In this document: positions 1 to 7,260 of the stretch, one piece after another
Layout: each line of letters begins with the position of its first letter
Position numbering within the stretch: position 1 is the stretch's first letter
Assembly: GCA_009691525.1 (NCBI GenBank)
Contig: SICG01000025.1
Coordinates: 1 to 37,156, forward strand
From: Candidatus Latescibacterota bacterium
Lineage (GTDB): Bacteria > Latescibacterota > UBA2968 > UBA8231
Direction of reading: 5' to 3'
DNA: 37,156 bases
Translations under genes and position numbers: made by a program
The notes under the pieces: model-generated
What the model was told of the DNA's origin: nothing
The model's input: the letters and a program-made list of their open reading frames with translations, nothing else
Databases searched by the model: none

Positions 1-522
1 GGGCAGGTCGCGAGCGCCAAAGCGCCAGCGGCAGAGTACAGCAAGCCCGCGTCAGGGGGGTATAGCAAGCCCTCATCGGAGGGGCGCAGCAAGCCGGCCT
101 CGGGTGGTTATAGCAAGCCTTCATCTGCGGGGCGAGGTAAGCCGGCTTCCGGTGGCTACAGCAAGCCTTCAGGTGCCGTGCGGAGTCGGCCTTCCCCGGG
201 TGGTTATAGCAAGCCTTCACCAGCGGGGCGCAGCAAGCCAGCTTCGGGCGGTTATAGCAAGCCTTCGCCAGCGGGTCGTGGCCGGCCGGCTTCGGGCGGT
301 TATAGCAAGCCTTCACCAGCGGGTCGTGGCCGGCCGGCTTCGGGTGGTTATGACAAGCCCTCGCCAGCGGGTCGTGGCAAGCCGGCTTCGGGTGGTTATA
401 GCAAGCCTTCGTCGGCGGGCCGGGGTAAGCCAGCTTCTGGGGGTTACAGCAAGCCCTCGTCGGCCGGGCGCACTAGGCCCCCGGTCAAGGGGCCGAAGAC
501 CAGTAAGACGAAAGGGCGTTGA
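1..522 (+). CDS. C-terminal part of a basic Gly/Ser/Tyr/Pro/Lys repeat protein (5' end outside window)
   Basis: Frame 1 is open from the first base to a TGA at 520-522, giving 173 visible residues with no start codon in view. An internal GTG at 178 could be mistaken for the start, but the repeat pattern runs uninterrupted upstream of it. From about codon 16 to 159 the protein is nine copies of a 16-residue unit, consensus PASGGYSKPSPAGRGK, followed by a basic tail rich in Lys. There is no hydrophobic segment and no acidic stretch. The composition (regular Tyr in a Gly/Ser context, regular Lys/Arg) is that of an intrinsically disordered, nucleic-acid-binding tail such as those ending some RNA helicases or RNA-binding proteins. 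The globular part, if any, lies outside the window, so no function can be named. The acetamidase gene starts one base after its stop. Confidence 0.7.
   Translation, partial: GQVASAKAPAAEYSKPASGGYSKPSSEGRSKPASGGYSKPSSAGRGKPASGGYSKPSGAVRSRPSPGGYSKPSPAGRSKPASGGYSKPSPAGRGRPASGGYSKPSPAGRGRPASGGYDKPSPAGRGKPASGGYSKPSSAGRGKPASGGYSKPSSAGRTRPPVKGPKTSKTKGR
46..477. repeat. Nine tandem 48-bp coding repeats
   Basis: Units start near 46, 94, 142, 190, 238, 286, 334, 382 and 430, each 48 bp (16 codons). The recurring core is 'ggtggttatagcaagcc'. Copies differ mainly at third positions and at a few variable codons (Ser/Pro/Gly, Gly/Ser, Lys/Arg), and one copy has Asp for Ser (tatgacaag near 350). Because 48 is divisible by three, copy-number changes would keep the frame. 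The third unit (142-189) is the most diverged. Confidence 0.9.
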
Positions 523-523
523 G

Positions 524-1453
524 ATGGCCCACCATCATTACACTCCGACCCACTACCACGTTGCCATCGGTCCACACGAGCCGGTGCTGCGTATCGCTAC
601 CGGCGACACGGTTTCCACCACCACCGTCGATGCCCGAGGCCGCGACGCCAGCAACGAGCAGGTCACTCCGCGCGGCAACCCGCAGACCGGGCCCTTCTAC
701 ATCGAGGGGGCCGAGCCTGGGGACACTCTGGTGGTGCGCTTTGACCGGATCTGGCCCAACCGCCAGCGCGGCTGGACCGCCACGGCCATCGCCCCCCATG
801 TGCTGGACCCTGGGTTCAATCCGGAATTCACCGACCAGGTGGACCTGGCCGAGTGGGCAGTGGACCTGGAAAAAGGAACTGCCCGGATGACCAGCCCGCC
901 CTCGCCGCTGGGCAAAATAGAACTGCCCCTGGCACCGATGCTGGGTTGCTTTGGGGTGGCGCCGCCCCGGGACCAGGCCATCTCCACTGCCACCTCCTCC
1001 ACCCACGGGGGCAATATGGACTACCGGGGCTTTGTCCAGGGCGCGACGGTTTACTTTCCGGTTTTTGTGCCCGGGGCCCTGTTGCACGTGGGCGACTGCC
1101 ACGCGGTGCAGGGGGATGGCGAGATCGTCGGCACCGGGATCGAGATCTCGGCCGAGGTCACCTTTGGTGTGGACCTGATCAAGGGCCGCCAGATCAACTG
1201 GCCCCGTGCTGAGAACGCGGATTATATAATGGCCGTGGGTAATGCCCGGCCCCTGGACCAGTGTGTGCAGCACGCCACCACCGAGATGGTGCGTTGGCTG
1301 ACCAGTGATTTCGGCCTGGATGCGCGCACCGCACATCTGTTGCTGGGCCAGTGCGTGCAGTACGACCTGGGCAATATCTACGACCCGGCCTATACCATGG
1401 TCTGCAAGGTGAGTAAGAAGGTGCTGGAAGAGATCGGGGCGGTGCGGAAGTAA
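524..1453 (+). CDS. Acetamidase/formamidase family amidohydrolase
   Basis: The protein is 309 aa, the usual length for the FmdA/AmdA family (PF03069), which hydrolyses formamide, acetamide or related short amides to the acid and ammonia in the cytoplasm. Visible family motifs are HGGNMD (about residues 161-166) and GDCHAVQGDGE (190-200), plus the N-terminal GDTV segment and a PMLGCFGVAP segment. The start is placed at ATG 524, because the open frame further upstream only reads the 48-bp repeats of the preceding gene out of frame. It begins one base after the stop of the repeat-protein gene, so it is probably co-transcribed and may be translationally coupled. A hairpin terminator follows at 1479-1510. 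The substrate cannot be decided from sequence. No amide transporter or nitrogen regulator lies nearby. Confidence 0.93.
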   Translation: MAHHHYTPTHYHVAIGPHEPVLRIATGDTVSTTTVDARGRDASNEQVTPRGNPQTGPFYIEGAEPGDTLVVRFDRIWPNRQRGWTATAIAPHVLDPGFNPEFTDQVDLAEWAVDLEKGTARMTSPPSPLGKIELPLAPMLGCFGVAPPRDQAISTATSSTHGGNMDYRGFVQGATVYFPVFVPGALLHVGDCHAVQGDGEIVGTGIEISAEVTFGVDLIKGRQINWPRAENADYIMAVGNARPLDQCVQHATTEMVRWLTSDFGLDARTAHLLLGQCVQYDLGNIYDPAYTMVCKVSKKVLEEIGAVRK

Positions 1454-1478
1454 ACAACAGCTAGCGGGAAAATGCCGG

Positions 1479-1510
1479 GCCCTGGAGGTAATCGCTTCCA
1501 GGGCTTTTTT
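1479..1510 (+). terminator. Rho-independent terminator after the acetamidase gene
   Basis: An 8-bp perfect stem, gccctgga (1479-1486) pairing with tccagggc (1497-1504), encloses a 10-nt loop and is followed by six T (1505-1510). It lies 25 bases after the acetamidase stop. The T-run overlaps the stop codon of the convergent minus-strand gene (1509-1511). Confidence 0.88.
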
Positions 1511-3032
1511 AGTTGCCCGGCAGTTCAGCGAGGGAGTCCAACCCCTCGGGCTGGGGGCGCACATAACGAATGGGCTGGATGGAGCCGTCGCGTCGGCGCA
1601 CCTGGACCAGGTGTTTGCACTTGATGACGGACTGCTCGATCAGCAGGCCGTCATCGATCAGGCAGCCGTACAGATAGGTGGTGCCCTTGATGGTCACCCC
1701 GCGGCCCACGCGCAGGGGATGTTCGTCGCTACCGGTCAAAATCACCCCCGACTCGATGCGGCTATCCAGGCCGATGTGCAGATTCCCCTTGAGCATGTCG
1801 CCGCCCAGCACCTCCACCCGGTCTTCGAGCACCATGGTCTGCCCCGCATAGGTGCTCAGCTGTACCCCTGGACCGATGCGCACCCCCTCGCCCAGCTCGA
1901 TATGGCCGCTCAGCAGGCAGTTGTCCCCCAGCTGGACCTGGCGGTTGAGTCGCACCTGCGGCCCCACCTGCGCCCCTTTGCCCACGACAATGTCCAAGGG
2001 GCCGCGCTCCTGGTCCAGGGCGATGATCTGCGCGATTACCTCGTCGGCGATGAAGAAATCTTCCTCGTCGACGATAGTGATCAAGTCCATCAGTCGCTGG
2101 TACGCCCAACGGCGGGCGATAGTCTCCATCTGCCGCCAGACGCTCTTGACGTTGAAGGCGAGGATCTCCTCTTCGCTGGCCGCCTGTACGGCGCGCACCA
2201 CCAGGCCGCGCTGGTTGAGGATCTGGACCATGTCGGTGAGCATGAGTTCGCCCTGGACATTGTCGGTTTTCATCTGGCCGATCTGGGCGCGCAGCGGTTC
2301 CTCGCGGAAGGCCACCACCCCGGTGTTGATCTCGCGGATCTCCAGCAACTGCTCGCGGGTGAAGCAGTAGGTGCGTCCCTGATAGACCACCTGGTAACTC
2401 TGGCTGATGGGCAGACCGAGGATGTCCTTGTGTTCCTTAATCTCGATGACCTTGCCCTGGTCGGCACCCGAGGGCTGGCCTTCCTGGTCGGCGGTGGGCA
2501 CGCGGAGAATACGGCCGTAATAGTTCTGCCCGATGGGACCGGGGTACAGGCCGGTGAGCACCATCATGTCGCAGGGGTTGGCCTCGAATTCCCGCCGGAA
2601 CAGGGCCACGCCCTGGCTGGTGAGCAGGCCCATGTCCCCGAGAAAGATGTAGATGTCGCGGGGCGCCGATCCGGGGGCAAAAGTTCCGAGAGCCACGCGC
2701 ACCGCATCGCCGGTGCCGGCGGGCAGGCCCAGGACCGGGTTTTCCTGGTAGGCGAAGAGACGACCGGGTTGGGTGCCCAGTTGGCTGGCCACCTCGGCGC
2801 CCTTGATGCCCACCACGATAACCTGGTCGGGGCTATCGAGCCCGGCGGCCACGGCACCGGCCACCCGCGCCACCGAGGGGTTGCCCCAGATCTGGTGCAG
2901 CATCTTGGAGGTTTCGGAGCGGATGCGTTTGCCGTGGCCGGCGGCCAGCACTATACCCAGGCGGGGGGCGGTGGTGAGCGGGCGGTTCAACTGTTCCAGG
3001 ACAGACCTGGCGTGTACGATCTCTGGTGACAT
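1509..3032 (-). CDS. GlmU-like sugar-nucleotidyltransferase with C-terminal left-handed beta-helix
   Basis: The protein is 507 aa when started at the ATG at 3032, six bases after the ppk stop. The longer open frame upstream lies inside ppk. The N-terminal half is a nucleotidyltransferase: LAAGHGKRIRSETSK (about 29-43) is the NTP-binding signature, GTGDAV (107-112), GDMG (132-135) and the GELMLTD segment (about 261-267) match the GlmU pyrophosphorylase domain. The C-terminal half (about 330-470) is hexapeptide-repeat beta-helix. The GlmU acetyltransferase signature around the catalytic His is not recognisable, so only sugar-1-phosphate uridylyl- or nucleotidyl-transfer is predicted. Calling it bifunctional GlmU would be over-annotation. 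It is the downstream gene of a two-gene unit with ppk. The ribosome site would lie within the end of ppk and is weak. Confidence 0.82.
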   Translation of the reverse strand: MSPEIVHARSVLEQLNRPLTTAPRLGIVLAAGHGKRIRSETSKMLHQIWGNPSVARVAGAVAAGLDSPDQVIVVGIKGAEVASQLGTQPGRLFAYQENPVLGLPAGTGDAVRVALGTFAPGSAPRDIYIFLGDMGLLTSQGVALFRREFEANPCDMMVLTGLYPGPIGQNYYGRILRVPTADQEGQPSGADQGKVIEIKEHKDILGLPISQSYQVVYQGRTYCFTREQLLEIREINTGVVAFREEPLRAQIGQMKTDNVQGELMLTDMVQILNQRGLVVRAVQAASEEEILAFNVKSVWRQMETIARRWAYQRLMDLITIVDEEDFFIADEVIAQIIALDQERGPLDIVVGKGAQVGPQVRLNRQVQLGDNCLLSGHIELGEGVRIGPGVQLSTYAGQTMVLEDRVEVLGGDMLKGNLHIGLDSRIESGVILTGSDEHPLRVGRGVTIKGTTYLYGCLIDDGLLIEQSVIKCKHLVQVRRRDGSIQPIRYVRPQPEGLDSLAELPGN

Positions 3033-3037
3033 GGCGT

Positions 3038-5170
3038 TCAGGATTTGGTTCGGGCGGAGGATCTTTTGCCCGGTTTTTTGCGGGCCCGCTCGGCGGAAGG
3101 GGAGTGGAAGACCAGTTTTCTGCCCAGGGCCAGGTCCATCAGGGCGTCCTGCATACACAGGGCCGGTTCGTCCGGGCCGGGCCGGCGGCGCACATAGGTG
3201 CCATCTGGCTGCAGCGAGCGGGCCTTGACCCGGTCGCGCAGGCACAGCTCGAGCAGGTCGTGGAAGACGCGCTCCTTGAGCACCGGGTCTTCGACCGGGA
3301 AGATCACCTCGACCCGACCGCGCAGGTTGCGGTTCATCCAGTCGGCGCTGCCGGCCCAGACCTCGCCGGTGCCCCCATTGGCGAAGAAGTAGGCCCGGCT
3401 GTGCTCTAGGTAGCGGCCGATGATGCTGTAGACCCGGATATGCTCGCTGATGCGGGGCAGGCCTGGACGCAGGCAGCAGATCCCGCGCACGATCAGGTCG
3501 ATCTCCACCCCCGCCTGCGAGGCTTGGTACAGGGCGCGGATCACCTCGGGGTCCATCAGGCCGTTCATCTTGGCGATGATGGCGCCCTGGCGGCCGGCCA
3601 GGGCGTGCTGGCGTTCGCGCTCGATCAGTTCGAGCAGGCCGGCCATCAGGGTGGAGGGCGCCACCAGCAGTTTCTGGAAGTTCTTCACCTTGGAACGGGC
3701 GGTGAGCAGGTTGAACACCTGGGCCACGTCGGCGGTGATGTCCTCGCGGGCGGTGAGCAGGCCCAGGTCGGTGTAGAAGCGGGCGGTGCTGTGGTTGTAA
3801 TTGCCGGTGCCCAGGTGGGCGTAGCGCCGCAGGCTGTCGCGGTCCCGGCGCACCAGCAGGGAAAGTTTGCAGTGGGTCTTGAGCCCCATCAGGCCGTAGA
3901 CCACGTGTACTCCGCTCTCTTCCAGTTGTTTGGCCCAGGCGATGTTGAAGGCTTCGTCGAAGCGGGCCTTCAGCTCGACCAGCACCGTGACCTCTTTATT
4001 GTTCTCGGCGGCCCGGATCAGCGCCTGGACCACCTGGGAATCGTCGCCGGTGCGGTAGAGGGTCTGCTTGATGGCCAGCACCTTGGGGTCGACGGCGGCC
4101 ATATTGATGAAGTCGATGATCGTCGAGAAGGACTCATAGGGGTGATGGAGGAGGATGTCGCCGTTGCGCAGGGTCTTGAAGAAGGCGTCGGGGGACTCGG
4201 GCAGGTTGCGTTCGACCGGAATGAAGGAAGGGTACTTCAGGTCGGCGCGTTTCACCTCGCTGTAGATGGTCATCACCCGGTTGAGATTGACCGGGCCTTC
4301 GGCCAGGTACACGTCCTCGGGGTCTAGCTTGAACTCCTCGCGCAGGAGCTGGACCACCTGGTCGGGGGCGGTGGCCTCGATCTCCAGGCGCACGACGTCT
4401 CCCTTGCGGCGGTTTTCCAGCTGCTGGGTGATCTCCTCCAGCAGGTTGTCGGCTTCCTCCTCGTTGACGTACAGCTCGCTGTTGCGGGTGACGCGAAAGG
4501 GCGCCGAAGCCAGCACCTGGTAGCCGTTGAACAATTCCCCGAGGTGAAAGTTGACGATCCCGACCAGGGTGATAAAATGGTAGCTGCCCGCCTCCAGCTC
4601 TGGCAGGTGCAGGATGCGCGGCAGCACCCGGGGCACGGTGACCACCCCTAATACCGGCTGGCCACGGCCTGGCTGCAGCAGGGCTGCGATACACAGCGAT
4701 TTGTTCAGCACCCGGGGAAAGGGATGGGACGGATCGATGGCGATGGGGGTGAGGATCGGCTCCAACTCCTCTTTCCAGTATTTCTTAATGAAAGCGAGAT
4801 GGGCGCCCTTGAGTCGGCGCGCTTCCCACAGGTGGATGCGCTCTTGCGCCAGGGCAGGAAGCAGCTCCTCGTTCCAGCAGCGGTACTGGGCGTGGACCAG
4901 GGTGTGGGCCTTGTCGGCGATCTGCCGCAACTGCTGGATGGGAGTCAGGCCGTCGGGGCCGGTGGCGGGGCTGTTGTCGGCATGGAGCTGCTGCAGGCCG
5001 GCCACCCGCACCTCGAAAAATTCATCTAGATTGTTGGCGACAATGGCCAGGAATTTGACCCGCTCCAGCAGAGGATTGGCGTGATCCTGCGCCTCTTCGA
5101 GGACGCGGCCGTTGAAATCGAGCCAGGACAATTCGCGGTTGATATAGTACTCGGGGCGGGAAAGATCCAC
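3038..5170 (-). CDS. ppk1: Polyphosphate kinase 1
   Basis: This 710-aa protein matches the usual PPK1 length (about 690-720). PPK1 reversibly transfers the ATP gamma-phosphate to polyphosphate through a phospho-histidine. The N-terminal YINRELSWLDFN motif (9-20), the HHPYESF segment (342-348), KTHCK with the expected autophosphorylated His433, and the YAHLGTGNYNHSTARFYTD segment (450-468) are all present, so all catalytic domains appear intact. The C-terminus ends in a short Lys/Arg/Ser-rich tail. The start is GTG at 5168-5170, with no good Shine-Dalgarno. The N-terminus begins close to the conserved motif as in homologues, so the start is plausible. A GlmU-like gene follows directly. The upstream gap (5171-5286) holds an inverted repeat. 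Confidence 0.97.
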   Translation of the reverse strand: MDLSRPEYYINRELSWLDFNGRVLEEAQDHANPLLERVKFLAIVANNLDEFFEVRVAGLQQLHADNSPATGPDGLTPIQQLRQIADKAHTLVHAQYRCWNEELLPALAQERIHLWEARRLKGAHLAFIKKYWKEELEPILTPIAIDPSHPFPRVLNKSLCIAALLQPGRGQPVLGVVTVPRVLPRILHLPELEAGSYHFITLVGIVNFHLGELFNGYQVLASAPFRVTRNSELYVNEEEADNLLEEITQQLENRRKGDVVRLEIEATAPDQVVQLLREEFKLDPEDVYLAEGPVNLNRVMTIYSEVKRADLKYPSFIPVERNLPESPDAFFKTLRNGDILLHHPYESFSTIIDFINMAAVDPKVLAIKQTLYRTGDDSQVVQALIRAAENNKEVTVLVELKARFDEAFNIAWAKQLEESGVHVVYGLMGLKTHCKLSLLVRRDRDSLRRYAHLGTGNYNHSTARFYTDLGLLTAREDITADVAQVFNLLTARSKVKNFQKLLVAPSTLMAGLLELIERERQHALAGRQGAIIAKMNGLMDPEVIRALYQASQAGVEIDLIVRGICCLRPGLPRISEHIRVYSIIGRYLEHSRAYFFANGGTGEVWAGSADWMNRNLRGRVEVIFPVEDPVLKERVFHDLLELCLRDRVKARSLQPDGTYVRRRPGPDEPALCMQDALMDLALGRKLVFHSPSAERARKKPGKRSSARTKS

Positions 5171-5204
5171 CGTGGGGGCTCGCAGGTTGGGGGTCTGATG
5201 TGCC

Positions 5205-5236
5205 GAGGGCCAGCGGAGCGTGCCCCGCCGGCCCTC
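5205..5236. repeat. Inverted repeat between the TIM-barrel gene and ppk
   Basis: GAGGGCC (5205-5211) pairs with GGCCCTC (5230-5236), and an inner gcgg/ccgc pairing extends the stem across one mismatch. It lies in the 116-base gap upstream of ppk on the minus strand. There is no T-run on the correct side for a minus-strand terminator, so it could be an attenuating or mRNA-stabilising hairpin, or simply chance in GC-rich DNA. Confidence 0.5.
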
Positions 5237-5286
5237 AAAAGAAATGTGCCTTCTGTAGGTGGAGAAGTCAAATCAAATTTGGGGCT

Positions 5287-6090
5287 TCAGCTCAGATCGG
5301 CAATGACCTCGCGGATATAAGCTACCGACTGGCGCAGGGCTTCCCGGCGTTCGCCCTGAATGCCGCATTCGTAGGCAAGGTAGCCCTTGAAATTGATATC
5401 CTTGAGGGCTTGGAGGCCGGCTTTCCAGTCGATGTCGCCGGTGCCCGGCTGCATGCGGGTGTTGTCGGCCATGTGTACATGGGCCACGTATTCGTCGCAC
5501 TCGCGCAGGGTGGCGGGGGTGTTGGTCTCCTCGATGTGCATGTGGAAGAAGTCGCTGATCAGCGCCACCCCAGGCGGATCGCCGGCCCGCTGGATGATCT
5601 CCACCCCGTCGGCCTGACGGCGCAGCAGGTGCTGCTCGTAGCGGTTGAGGGGCTCCAAAAGCACCAGGGTGCCGCGCTGGTGGGCGTAGGCAGCCAGTTC
5701 CTTGGTGATCTCGACCAGCAGATCTTTTTCGAGGGCGATGGCGTCTTTGATCGGCCACAGGTCGGGCAGGCGGGGCGGCCCGAAGATGGGCGGTATGACG
5801 TGGCCCACGGCCTTGAGCTGGCCGCAGCCGTCCAGGACGCGTTTGCTCTCCTCGACGCTGGCTCGGCGCTTAACCACATCCGGGTCGAGCCAGTCGAAAG
5901 TGCTCTGGCCGCAGACGGTGGTGAGGCGGATCTTGCGGCCCTGCAGGGCCTTTTCGTATTGGGCGACCTTTTCGGCGTCGAAGCCGCGGCCACCGACCTC
6001 CAGCCCCTCGACCTCGATGCTTTCGGCGAAGTCCAGCTTCTCGGCCAGAGTGTCGCCGGGCAGCAGACTTTCCTGCAATGCGATCTTCAT
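5287..6090 (-). CDS. Sugar phosphate isomerase/epimerase-like TIM barrel
   Basis: The protein is 267 aa of the AP-endonuclease-2/xylose-isomerase-like fold (PF01261), close in length to hydroxypyruvate isomerases and ketose 3-epimerases. The usual metal-binding residues are visible: E146 (LLEPLNRYEQ), D180 and H183 (SDFFHMHIEE), H206 (VHMADN) and E241 (AYECG). The EPLNRYE and HMADN contexts resemble sugar epimerases. The start ATG at 6090 has an AGAGAGGAT ribosome site 6 bases upstream. It follows the MDR dehydrogenase gene by 24 bases on the same strand, so the two probably form an operon that oxidises and isomerises a sugar or polyol. The exact substrate is unknown. Confidence 0.88.
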   Translation of the reverse strand: MKIALQESLLPGDTLAEKLDFAESIEVEGLEVGGRGFDAEKVAQYEKALQGRKIRLTTVCGQSTFDWLDPDVVKRRASVEESKRVLDGCGQLKAVGHVIPPIFGPPRLPDLWPIKDAIALEKDLLVEITKELAAYAHQRGTLVLLEPLNRYEQHLLRRQADGVEIIQRAGDPPGVALISDFFHMHIEETNTPATLRECDEYVAHVHMADNTRMQPGTGDIDWKAGLQALKDINFKGYLAYECGIQGERREALRQSVAYIREVIADLS

Positions 6091-6114
6091 GGTGAAATCC
6101 TCTCTTCCAAAAAG

Positions 6115-7137
6115 TTAGAAAGACACGCCCAACTTGATGTTTTCCCCCGGATGGGTGGCGATCTTGGGGTATGCGGTGAGCAGGTCGTCGAAGGCTACCA
6201 CCGGTTGGACCATCACCTCGCAGTTGAGTCGGCCCTCACAGAGCAGCCGCCACGCCACCTCGAAGAGCCGGCCTTCGTCCCAATTGGGGTACTCGGGATT
6301 GGGCTCGCTGCAGGCGCGCGAAAAGACGATGCAGGGCCGGTTGAAATGGGCTTCAGCGCCCAGATCCAGGCCCGCCGGGTACGCCCCCGGCCAGGCACCG
6401 GCCACCACCGTGCCCTTGTACGCCACCCCGCGCAGGGCCCCCTGCAAGCCCAGGTAGTGGCCGCTGTATTCGATACACACATCTGCCCCGCGTTTGGCCG
6501 TGGCCTTCTTGATCTCCAGGCCGGCGTCGCAGGAGGAGGGGTCCAGGACCAGGTCGGCGCCGCATTCCCGAGCGGCCCGCCGTCGCAGCGGCAAGGGGTC
6601 GACGGCGATGACCGGATGGGCGCCGGCCAGTTTGGCCAGTTGCAGGGCGACCAGGCCGATGGCCCCCATGCCGAAGACTGCCACCGCGTCCCCCAGGCGC
6701 ACGTGGCCGTCGCGCACCGCACCCAAGGCAAAATCGGCCGGGTCCAGGCAAACCGCCGCCTGCCAAGGCACCCCCTCGGGCAGGAGGCGCACGGTCTCTG
6801 GCCAGACGTGTTCCTGGCGCAGGGGGCCGTAGGAAAAGACCCGGTCTCCCGCCTTGAGGCGGCTGACCTGGGGCCCCAATTCCACCACCTCGCCCACACC
6901 CATATTGCCCAGGGCGGTGGGGTAACGAACCATCTCCCGTTCCTGGGTGAAGATCCGGTACTCAGGGTCGTAGCCGCCGCGCGGGCCGGCATATCCTTTG
7001 TACATGGCCATCTCGGTGCCGTGTTTGGCCGCACCAAAAAGACTCTTGACGCGCACCTGGCCGGGTTGCAGCGGCGGCGAGGGGTACTCGCGGAAGGCCA
7101 CCTGTTCCTGGGCCGGGGCGATTAATTCTCTGGGCAT
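6115..7137 (-). CDS. Medium-chain (zinc-type) alcohol/polyol dehydrogenase
   Basis: The 340-aa protein belongs to the MDR superfamily. It has an N-terminal GroES-like domain and a Rossmann domain with the dinucleotide motif FGMGAIG (about residues 174-180). The usual first catalytic-zinc Cys is replaced in a KHGTEM context, and the four-Cys structural zinc lobe is absent, as in the threonine-dehydrogenase-like or BchC-like subset of the family. It probably oxidises a sugar, polyol or related alcohol with NAD(P). It is the first gene of a minus-strand pair with the TIM-barrel protein. A good promoter (7200-7228) lies about 60 bases upstream, overlapping the promoter region of the divergent dehydrogenase gene. 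Confidence 0.88.
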   Translation of the reverse strand: MPRELIAPAQEQVAFREYPSPPLQPGQVRVKSLFGAAKHGTEMAMYKGYAGPRGGYDPEYRIFTQEREMVRYPTALGNMGVGEVVELGPQVSRLKAGDRVFSYGPLRQEHVWPETVRLLPEGVPWQAAVCLDPADFALGAVRDGHVRLGDAVAVFGMGAIGLVALQLAKLAGAHPVIAVDPLPLRRRAARECGADLVLDPSSCDAGLEIKKATAKRGADVCIEYSGHYLGLQGALRGVAYKGTVVAGAWPGAYPAGLDLGAEAHFNRPCIVFSRACSEPNPEYPNWDEGRLFEVAWRLLCEGRLNCEVMVQPVVAFDDLLTAYPKIATHPGENIKLGVSF

Positions 7138-7179
7138 GGGGCATTCTCTGCGTTGAAGACCTGAGGTGGGGGACTTATA

Positions 7180-7207
7180 TTGTGCGGGTCCAAGGGGTGA
7201 ATATAGG
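7180..7207 (+). promoter_or_regulatory. Candidate promoter for the D-2-hydroxyacid dehydrogenase gene
   Basis: TTGTGC (7180-7185) and TATAGG (7202-7207) are separated by 16 bases, facing the gene at 7246. The -10 overlaps the -10 of the divergent promoter. Both hexamers are imperfect. Confidence 0.33.
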
Positions 7208-7228
7208 CAAGCATTTTTCGCCCATCAA
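7200..7228 (-). promoter_or_regulatory. Sigma70-like promoter for the MDR/TIM-barrel operon
   Basis: Read on the minus strand, TTGATG (7228-7223) and TATATT (7205-7200) are separated by 17 bases. The expected transcription start is near 7193, giving a leader of about 55 bases before the MDR start. Its -10 overlaps a weaker plus-strand promoter. Confidence 0.5.
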
Positions 7229-7230
7229 TC

Positions 7231-7260
7231 GCGGCAGAGAGGATCATGGCAGAGAGGATC
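7231..7260. repeat. 15-bp period direct duplication spanning ribosome site and start codon
   Basis: ggcagagaggatc occurs at 7233-7245 and again at 7248-7260, exactly 15 bases apart. The first copy provides the Shine-Dalgarno (AGAGAGG) for ATG 7246. The second encodes residues 2-5 and could act as a second ribosome-binding-like site inside the gene. Confidence 0.85.

Noticed and set aside
46..477. The repeated 48-bp units as a CRISPR array.
   Set aside because: Repeats are contiguous with no unique spacers, and they are coding in one frame.
485..1564. A 359-residue open frame on the minus strand opposite the acetamidase gene, and similar long frames opposite other genes (for example 1611-3029, 5200-7125 plus, and 26056-27741 minus).
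   Set aside because: They are open because of the high GC content and lie antisense to genes with clear motifs. They show no family resemblance.
5205..5236. Hairpin between the TIM-barrel gene and ppk as a rho-independent terminator.
   Set aside because: It lacks a following T-run in the direction of transcription, so it is listed only as a repeat.
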